A stretch of DNA of 64,000 bases. It comes from Paraburkholderia sabiae. GTDB taxonomy: Bacteria; Pseudomonadota; Gammaproteobacteria; Burkholderiales; Burkholderiaceae. The stretch covers positions 310,001 through 374,000 of the forward strand of contig NZ_CP125298.1 of assembly GCF_030412785.1 (NCBI RefSeq). The letters run 5' to 3'. How positions within the stretch are numbered: the stretch's first letter is position 1; each line of letters begins with the position of its first letter. The translations under genes and the position numbers were made by a program. Positions 57,473 to 64,000 of the stretch are shown one piece after another. The notes under the pieces were generated by a model. It had not been told where the DNA came from. It did not search any database and saw nothing but the letters and a program-made list of their open reading frames with translations.

Positions 57473-58473
57473 TCACAGCGATTCGAGCCAGGTCAGCAGC
57501 TCTGGATTCCGCTTCCAACGCGGCGGCCGACCGGCTTTGTTGATGGGTCGACCTGCTCGAGCGCTTTTCGCTTGGTCTCTAAATTGGCGCGAGCGTAGTG
57601 ATTGGTCGTATCCAGTCGAACGTGGCCGAGGTAGCCGCGGATCACCGTCACGTCGACACCGGCAGCGACGAGCTGAACTCCGACGCTGTGACGCCACGTG
57701 TGCGGCGTGATCCGCTTTGTCGCGAGCGATGGAACCTGCTCCGAAGCTGACTGAACGTACTGCTTGAGCTTGAAGCGAACCCCGGCTGCACTGAGCGGCT
57801 GGCCATATCGATTGACGAAGATAGGCTCGTTATCCTTACGCGGCTGTCGCCTGAGCAGCGCCTTGATTATGGCCACCGTTTCCGGCCACAAAGGACAAAT
57901 ACGACGCTTTCGTCCTTTGCCGAATAGCTCTACTTGAGAAGGAGATTCAAAACGGATGGCTCGTGGACACACATCCAGCGCCTCCTGGATTCGTGGTCCC
58001 GTGTTGTACAACAACGCCAGCAACGCATGATCTCGCTGCCCTTCCAGGATCGATTGGTCCGGCTCTCGAAGGACCGCCGCAATCTCCTCGGCATCCATGT
58101 AACACATGGCGGGCCGGGACGTCTTCTTGACCGGGATGTGTGCGATCTCTGTGCACTGCGCGATCGCCAGTGGCTCGCGATGGGCGACGAAGGCAAAGAA
58201 GCTGTGGATGGCGGCGAGTCGACAGTTGCGCGTGCCGATGGACACCTTCCTGTCTTTCTCCAAATAGTGGAGGAACGCGAGCACCTCACTGGCCTGCAGG
58301 TCCGCTAGAGACAGCTGCGTGATCTGCCGTCGCCCACGACTGGCGGTAAATTGAAGGAACATCTTCCACGTGTCGCGATAAGAGCATACCGTGTGCTGGG
58401 AAAGATTCCTCTGCTTGCCCATCCATTCATGGAAGAATGCGTGCAGCAAAGAGGCGAATGAACTCTGTTTCAT
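57473..58473 (-). pseudogene. RitC tyrosine recombinase (RIT2), C-terminal frameshift
   Basis: As in RIT1, but with NTGPRIQEALDV, FLHYLEKD and VIRGYLGHV where RIT1 has NTAPRIQ, FLDYLEKD and VIRSYLGHV. The RIT2 residues fit the family pattern (NTGxRxQE) better, so RIT1 probably carries the later mutations. The main frame stops at 57493; the WLESL tail is in the next frame to 57473. Confidence 0.75.
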
Positions 58474-59836
58474 GGCAGGCTCTCCCTCGTCTGTGGCGCC
58501 GCTGCGCCATTCTTGCGGAAGCGTTCACAGGCGTCCTGCAGCAACCCCGGCGTGATGTTCAGATAAACCAGTGTTGAGCGGATGTCTTTGTGCCCGAGGT
58601 ATGTTGCGAGATAGGGAAGCTTGGATTGCGGATTGATTCCCGCCTTGTACCAGTCGCGCATCCGATGGCCAACCATCGTGTGTCGCAGATCATGAACTCG
58701 CGGCCCAACTGCGCCGCGCGCGGGTTTGATGTCCGCACGTCGCAGGACGTCGGTCAGAATGAGCCGTATGCCACCTACGGTGTACCCGCAATTGCGCTGT
58801 GGACTCCAGAACAAAGGGCTCTCAGGATTCGTTGGAGCGCCGGCTTGCTCACGCACAACAAGATAGTGCTTGAGGGAGGTCATGACTCCAGGAGCCAGAG
58901 GCAGCCGACGGTTCTTGAAAAACTTCGTCTCCCGGATCTCGAGAGTTTGCTCACGCAGATCGACATCGCCCAGCATCAAACGCGCGACCTCGCCTCCCCG
59001 AAGCCCTGCACAGTATGCAAGCACGAGCATTGTGAAGAGGGTGACAGGACGCCACGAAGCCTTCGGTGAGGGATACAACAGCGCTGCGTGCAAAATCCGC
59101 TGTATCTCATCGTCCGTATAGAGATAGGGGGACCGCTGCTGTTGCCGGGCAGAACGAGCTACTCCATCGCCAATTGGCAAGACCGGCACCTGCTGGTCGA
59201 TCCGGTGCATCGCTTTCGACACCATGCGGCCAGCTCTGCGAGCTTCGAACAAGTGGTACGGCGACGGTTCTTCCTGGCTCCAATGCTCGACGAGTTCAGC
59301 CAGCGTAAGCCCAGCCAGCTCAGGATGGCACTGCAGGAACCGATCGAAGCGCAATAGTCTCTGCTCTTCAGTCGATAGCGATAACCGAGCACGCGCATGT
59401 GTGCAATATGCTGATCCATCACAACTCCAAGGAAACTTCCGAAGCGAGGAAGCCGGCGTTGATTCTGAAGGTCCGCGTCGCTGTCTTGACTGACGAGGGC
59501 TCGCACAATCGGTGTAGTGCGCGGTCCATACTGTCGATGCAGTTCTGCAAATGGGTTCGACGCGATCATCCCCTGGTCATGCAGCCACCGGACATATCGC
59601 TCGATCAGGAAGGTCCGGTGATAGAGGATGTGCGCCTGCCACTTGAGACTATGTTCCTTCAGCCATTGCTTTAGGATTGAGATGTCCGGTGATGTAATCG
59701 CGCCGTGGTCCGTGAGAAAGCTATTGAAGTTGCACAGAATGCCCGCATAGTTCTTGTGCGTGGCCGGATGGCGAAAACCTTGCGCCCGCAAAAATCGCTC
59801 GATGAGTGCTGCATCGATGAACGGTAAATGAGTCAT
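58470..59836 (-). pseudogene. RitB tyrosine recombinase (RIT2), frameshifted
   Basis: Identical in both partial frames to RIT1 ritB, including the break after YRYRLKSRDY (near 59357). The catalytic half from 59354 to 58470 is open. Confidence 0.8.
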
Positions 59837-60536
59837 GGCAAACTTCCTCCTGGCAGATCCAAACCGATGGATCGCAGGTCCTCGGTCGCGAGCTTCAGAT
59901 AGGTTACGGTCGCCCCCGCAGACGTGTGACCCAACACGTCGCCGATGATCTTTAGCGGCACACCAGATCGCAGCAAGCTCACGGCGCGAGCGTGGCGAAA
60001 GGCGTGAGGGCCCTTCCTTCCTTGCGGAGTGACTCCGGCTGCTCGCAGACGAGCACTCGTAATGCAGTTGAGGCGCGCTGCCCGAGTGAAGCCAGGAATT
60101 CCAACGCATGCTTGGTGCGCTTGGCTCGAGTCAGTGGGTGCAGTCCGCGTAGTTCGCGCAACCATGTGTCGTAGTCCATAACGATGTCTCGATGAAACCC
60201 TTCGAGCGCGGTGCTTGGTGGGTTCGGGACCGGCCATGCACCGCGCACAAGACGCAGCATCATATTGATGGCACCGGTGTATCGATGTCGCCACTGCTGA
60301 AACGGTGGCAGCTTGCTGTACCGTTGCCGCGATAGTCGATATTGCCCCCGTAAGAACCGTGTCAAATGTTCCGAGCGAACGGTTTCGATAGACAGTCCAT
60401 TGCGGTTGCAGTAATCCAGTAACTGACGCACGCGAGCCGGATACCACTGCTGGATCCGTAGGGAGTATCCCTCGGCCCTCAGGTGTGCCAGCAGTTTCTC
60501 GATCAACAACTCATCAGTTGATAGCGGAGCGGACAT
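59833..60536 (-). pseudogene. RitA tyrosine recombinase (RIT2), internal deletion
   Basis: Identical to RIT1 ritA, with the same deletion removing the box I region. ATG at 60536 after GAGGAGG. Confidence 0.8.
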
Positions 60537-60665
60537 AGGAACCTCCTCGGACAAGACCAAGCCTGAGGATGCCACGTGCCCGTAATGGTAAGCAGAATCG
60601 CGAAAAAATAAGGCCCGTCGGCGGACCCGACAGTTTCCTTCCGATTATGGCTTCCTTGAGATTAG

Positions 60666-61786
60666 CGGACGCGGCGCAGCTCGACTTCGGAGCCGGTCCG
60701 GTGCTCATGCATGAGTCCGGGGTTGTGCTCAAGACATGGTTCTTCGTGATGACGCTGTGCTGGTCGCGGCACCAGTATGCAGAGATCGTCCTCGATCAAA
60801 CGGTCGAGACGTGGCTGGCCTGCCACCGGCGTGCCTTCGAATGGTTCGGCGGCCGCGTGGAGCGCGTCATCATAGACAACGCCAAATGCGCGATCACAAA
60901 GGCGTGTATGTACGATCCCGAGGTACAGCGCTCGTACGCCGCGCTGGCCGAAGGGTACGGCTTCCGGATCGATGCATGCCCTCCACACGATCCTGCGAAG
61001 AAGGGCATCGTTGAGGCCGGAGTCAAATACATCAAACGATCCTTCGTGCCGCTGCGCGAATTCCGCGATCTCGCCGACGCCAACCGTCAATTGCGCGACT
61101 GGGTGATGCAGCAGGCCGGCACGCGCGAGCACGGCACGACGCGCGAGCAGCCGCTTGCACGTTTCGCCATCGAGAAGCCACTGCTCGCCAGACTGCCCGA
61201 TGTGCCGCCAGTGCTGGCCGTATGGTGCGAGGTCAAGGTGCATACCGACGGACACGTCGTCTACAAGAAGGCACTGTACTCGGTTCCGTTCCCGCTCGTC
61301 GGCAAGCAACTGTGGCTGAAGGCGACCGACACGGTCGTGCAGGTGTTCCACCGCCATGAGCGCGTCGCGACCCATCCGCGCCTGCGCAAGCCCGGCGATC
61401 GCCACACTGTGCGTGACCACCAGCCGCCCGAAACGCAAGCGTGGCTCGAGCACGATCCACAGTGGTGCCTGGCGCGGGCAAAGGATATCGGGCCAGCCTG
61501 CCACGCGCTCGTTCTCGCGATGTTCAACGACAAGTTGCTCGTCAACCTGCGCGGCGCACAGGGCGTCGTGAGGCTTCGCGAGAAGGTCGGCGATCAATGG
61601 CTGGAGGCTGCGTGCGAGCGTGCGCTCGTGTTCGCCAGCCCCAAGTACCGCACCGTCAAGACGATCGTCGACGAGGGGTTGGACAGCCAGCCCACCGCAG
61701 CACCAGCGCCGACGCCGGCGCCTGCCGACACCTATCTGAACGGCGGCCGCTTCGGCCGTGGCCTCCATTCCCTTCTGATCCATTGA
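60666..61786 (+). pseudogene. istA: IstA transposase, C-terminal part (IS21 element 4)
   Basis: Begins DAAQLDFGAGPVLMHESG at the RIT2 edge and is clean to GRGLHSLLIH at 61786, with VERVIIDNAKCAITKACMYD (D) and KKGIVEAGVKYIKRSF (E). The N-terminal ~140 residues are absent from this side of the window. Being undamaged, it shows where the copy at 6807-7920 is broken. Confidence 0.88.
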
Positions 61787-61792
61787 GCGCCT

Positions 61793-62581
61793 ATGCATCC
61801 CAGTCCAGAACTGAACACGATCCTCAAGCAGTTGCGCCTCTCGGGCATCCTTGACTCGCTCGAGCAACGCAACCGTCAAGCCATCGACGGGCAACTTGCC
61901 TACACGGAGTTCCTCGCCATGCTTCTGCACGACGAGGTCGCACGGAGAGAGCAGAAGAAGCTCGGCGTGCGGCTTGCCCGCGCTGGCTTCTCCTTGGGCA
62001 AGACGTTCGAGAACTTCGACTTCGACCGCGCTCCCAAGCTCAACCGCGCTCACATCCATGATCTCGCCGCCGGCCGCTATATCGACGAGAAGGTCTGCGT
62101 GCTGATGGTCGGCCAAACCGGCGTCGGCAAATCGCATCTCGCGCAGGCCTTGGGCCACAGCGCCGCACGCCAGGGCCGCAATGTCCTGTTCATCACGCAA
62201 ACCGAATTGCTCAAGAAGCTGCACGCAGCACGGGCGACTGACCTTTATGAACGCAAGTTGCAGCAGTTCGTGCGCGTTCCGGTGCTGATCGTCGATGACT
62301 TCGCACTCAAACCCCTGCGTGCGCCCCATGACGAAGACTTCCACGACCTGATTGCCGCCAGGTATGAGCGCGCGGCGACGATTCTGACCTCGAATCTCGA
62401 CTTCAGCGAATGGGGCGACGCGTTCCCCGACAACCGCATCCTCGGTGCTGCCACGCTCGATCGGCTAAGGCACGGCGCCTACCGCGTCGTCATTGAGGGT
62501 GAAAGCTTCCGCAAGCCGAAACCGATGCCCGAAAACGGCGAAAACGCGGTTGCAAAATCAGGCAAAAAAACGCATTCTTGA
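61793..62581 (+). CDS. istB: IstB helper ATPase (IS21 element 4)
   Basis: 262 residues, MHPSPELNTILKQLRLSGIL; Walker A VGQTGVGKSHLAQAL; Walker B VPVLIVDDFALKPL. Starts 6 bp after istA. Intact. The IS21 right end with two 25-bp repeat units follows, ending TACGCCGATCCGTGAC near 62665. Confidence 0.9.
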   Translation: MHPSPELNTILKQLRLSGILDSLEQRNRQAIDGQLAYTEFLAMLLHDEVARREQKKLGVRLARAGFSLGKTFENFDFDRAPKLNRAHIHDLAAGRYIDEKVCVLMVGQTGVGKSHLAQALGHSAARQGRNVLFITQTELLKKLHAARATDLYERKLQQFVRVPVLIVDDFALKPLRAPHDEDFHDLIAARYERAATILTSNLDFSEWGDAFPDNRILGAATLDRLRHGAYRVVIEGESFRKPKPMPENGENAVAKSGKKTHS

Positions 62582-62665
62582 GTCCCTTCGAAATCGCGTT
62601 TCGGGGCCATTCCAGGTGGCCTCATTACGCCGATCATCCCCGGCTCGATTACGCCGATCCGTGAC

Positions 62666-63015
62666 AACAGAAGCGGCAATGCCCGAGCGACGGCGTTGGG
62701 GGCCATCGTGGCAGCCGTCTCAATGGCCGATGTCGTCGAAGTCGCGATCAGTAGAGCATCAGCGGTGGGCTCGACGGAAGAGTGATGCGTCACTTTCTCG
62801 CGCCGCTGGCGATAGCGGCGCATCCTGGCGGCATGCGCCATGCGACCGCGCCGGCTGCGCTGGTAACGGCGACCAGCCTCGCGCACGCTGGCTCGTCGTG
62901 AGGCCTGGGCGCAGTCGCGATTGCAGTAAGTCTGGCTGCTATCACAACGGCGGCAGACGATGACCTGCGCCCGGCAACTGGCGCACACGTACAGGCGGCC
63001 CGTGGGCGGCTGCAT
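62666..63015 (-). pseudogene. Small zinc-ribbon protein, truncated by IS21
   Basis: The ATG at 63015 opens MQPPTGRLYVCASCRAQVIV, with CRRCDSSQTYCNRDCAQASR (paired cysteines, likely one or two zinc sites) and a very basic stretch REAGRRYQRSRRGRMAHAAR, RYRQRREKVTH. Conserved small proteins of this kind occur in proteobacterial mobile regions; function unknown. The 3' end is replaced by the IS21 right terminus. Confidence 0.6.
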
Positions 63016-63543
63016 TGGCGGCTCCTCCAGAACGCCAAAGACGAGGAGGAGCCGAACCAAGTCGACGGGCCGCGTGAGCAATGCGATACTGACGGCTCAC
63101 ACGGCTCACGGCTCTCCGGCCGGCCGACAGGCCCGCCATATGGATACCCTGTGGAGGCGCAGCGCCGGACTGGACTTGGCGGTTGAGGCCGGCGCTGCGC
63201 CTGTTGTTCTTCTTCTTTGGCAAACGCCTTTCTACCATGCAGGCGGCCCGCTCCGATTCAGGGCACGCCTGCAGTCGCCCTACGGGCTCCCTACGTCGCG
63301 CCCTGAATCAACGTCCCGTTCCCTGTGCGTTGAACGCTTCCGCGATGCCTGTCATCATCGCCCGTGGCGCCGCCGAAGTATGACGCCGCCGTTTAATGTC
63401 GGTTTTCAACCGCCGTTCACACCGGGTATGGGCAGTTCAAACTTCTCCACCTGAGAACCGCCGGCTGAGCTTTTGAGCGAGCGGCTAAACAATGTTGCAG
63501 GACGTCTATTTTCTTCTCCTTCGAACAAGAAGGAGATCAGGGA
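63016..63543. other. Intergenic with inverted repeats
   Basis: No convincing gene. TTCAGGGC and GCCCTGAA near 63257-63305 form the arms of a ~50-bp palindrome. A leader with AAGGAGAT lies just before 63544. Confidence 0.4.
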
Positions 63544-63830
63544 GTGAACGTCTTGAAGCAACCTCTGCAAAGCACGATATTTTCGTTGCTCGAACGCGAG
63601 GTGAGCCAGCGCGGGATCCATGAGCTCATGGGCGTTGATCGCAAGACGATTCGTCGCTACCAGGCGATCTTCGAGTCCGGGCGTGCAGCGACAGCAAATT
63701 CCCCCCACGGTGCCCGCCGGTCCCGCACAGCCGGTGGGCGTGCAAACTCCTGCACCTCAAATTCCGCCCCCGTTACTATCTTCACTCCTCGACAATCGAG
63801 GATTTGGCCAGCTAGGCCCGGCATGATTCT
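63544..63830 (+). pseudogene. istA: IS21-type IstA, N-terminal fragment
   Basis: A GTG at 63544 opens MNVLKQPLQSTIFSLLEREV, then SQRGIHELMGVDRKTIRRYQ (HTH) and FESGRAATANSP. The frame slips near 63700 into PAGPAQPVGVQTPAPQIPPP. This is the start of another IstA subgroup, distinct from those above; the rest is missing. Confidence 0.6.
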
Positions 63831-64000
63831 CGCCCCCAGTCGCAGTCATGATCCGGGGGGTGTTGTCACCGGGCCTGGTGGGTGGCTGGTGATCGCTAAT
63901 AGGGGCTCGGCCAGGATATCTTGGGGCCGTCCGTAACGTGGATGCCGAGACTTGCCACCGATGTTGCAGGCCAAACCGTTCAACCTGCAAAGCCTTCGAT

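Larger units (their letters stand above)
57376..60665 (-). mobile_element. RIT element, copy 2 (inverted near-identical copy of RIT1)
   Basis: 3290 bp, the same length as RIT1, same ends and same lesions. I found only three amino-acid differences (all in RitC) and one non-coding difference near the ritC end. One side joins an IS110 fragment and the other the C-terminal half of an istA. Confidence 0.88.

Noticed and set aside
60662..62344. 560-codon minus-strand open frame
   Set aside because: It is antisense to istA and istB of IS21 element 4, follows their codon-position GC bias, and has no recognisable domain.

Overview
The window is an almost pure mobile-DNA landfill. It has high-GC IS-rich DNA, with IS21, IS3, IS5, IS66, IS91 and IS110 families, a TniABQ module, recombinase-in-trio (RIT) elements and a large serine recombinase element. 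The IS repertoire and codon style suggest a Burkholderiaceae replicon (Paraburkholderia, Burkholderia, Caballeronia or Cupriavidus), most likely a plasmid or the accessory part of a secondary chromosome. I see no housekeeping gene, tRNA, rRNA, CRISPR array or replication gene, so the host assignment is inference.

Layout: 1-2.6 kb holds a Tn5053/Tn7-like transposition operon (TniA cut by the window edge, TniB, truncated TniQ). 2.9-8.8 kb is an IS21 element whose istA is split by a 3.29-kb RIT element (RIT1). 8.8-11.5 kb has a 347-bp deletion derivative of an IS5 element, then an orphan low-GC gene (gene A) between shared flanking sequences. 11.6-16.1 kb carries IS110 and IS5 elements. 16.2-21 kb holds the main non-transposon cargo: an N-acetylmuramidase gene, and a two-gene unit of a caspase-like protease and a helical-repeat protein, bordered by IS3 and IS66 remnants. 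21.5-29.6 kb is a nest of IS110, IS5 and IS3 elements inserted in one another. 30-31.4 kb is an IS110 element. 31.7-40.1 kb is a second IS21 whose istB is split by an intact RIT (RIT3) and an IS91 element. 41.2-43.6 kb is a truncated RIT (RIT4). 43.6-46 kb is the full-length IS5 parent of the 347-bp derivative, itself split by an IS110. 46-50 kb contains a group II intron maturase tail, IS3/IS66 remnants and a second orphan gene (gene B) related to A. 50.2-54.7 kb is a third IS21 whose istB is split by a serine-recombinase element. 55-57.4 kb has IS110 copies. 57.4-60.7 kb is RIT2, an almost identical inverted copy of RIT1, joined to the 3' half of a fourth IS21 that ends at 62.7 kb.

Three themes stand out. 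First, all four recombinase elements whose target gene can be read (RIT1, RIT2, RIT3 and the serine recombinase element) lie inside IS21 istA or istB. The two istB insertions fall on codons of the Walker A and Walker B motifs. Second, RIT1 and RIT2 share the same inactivating lesions, so copying followed the damage. Third, the few non-transposon genes (caspase pair, genes A and B, muramidase) are low-GC or orphan passengers embedded in IS debris. The caspase plus helical-repeat pair is the best candidate for an undescribed functional system.
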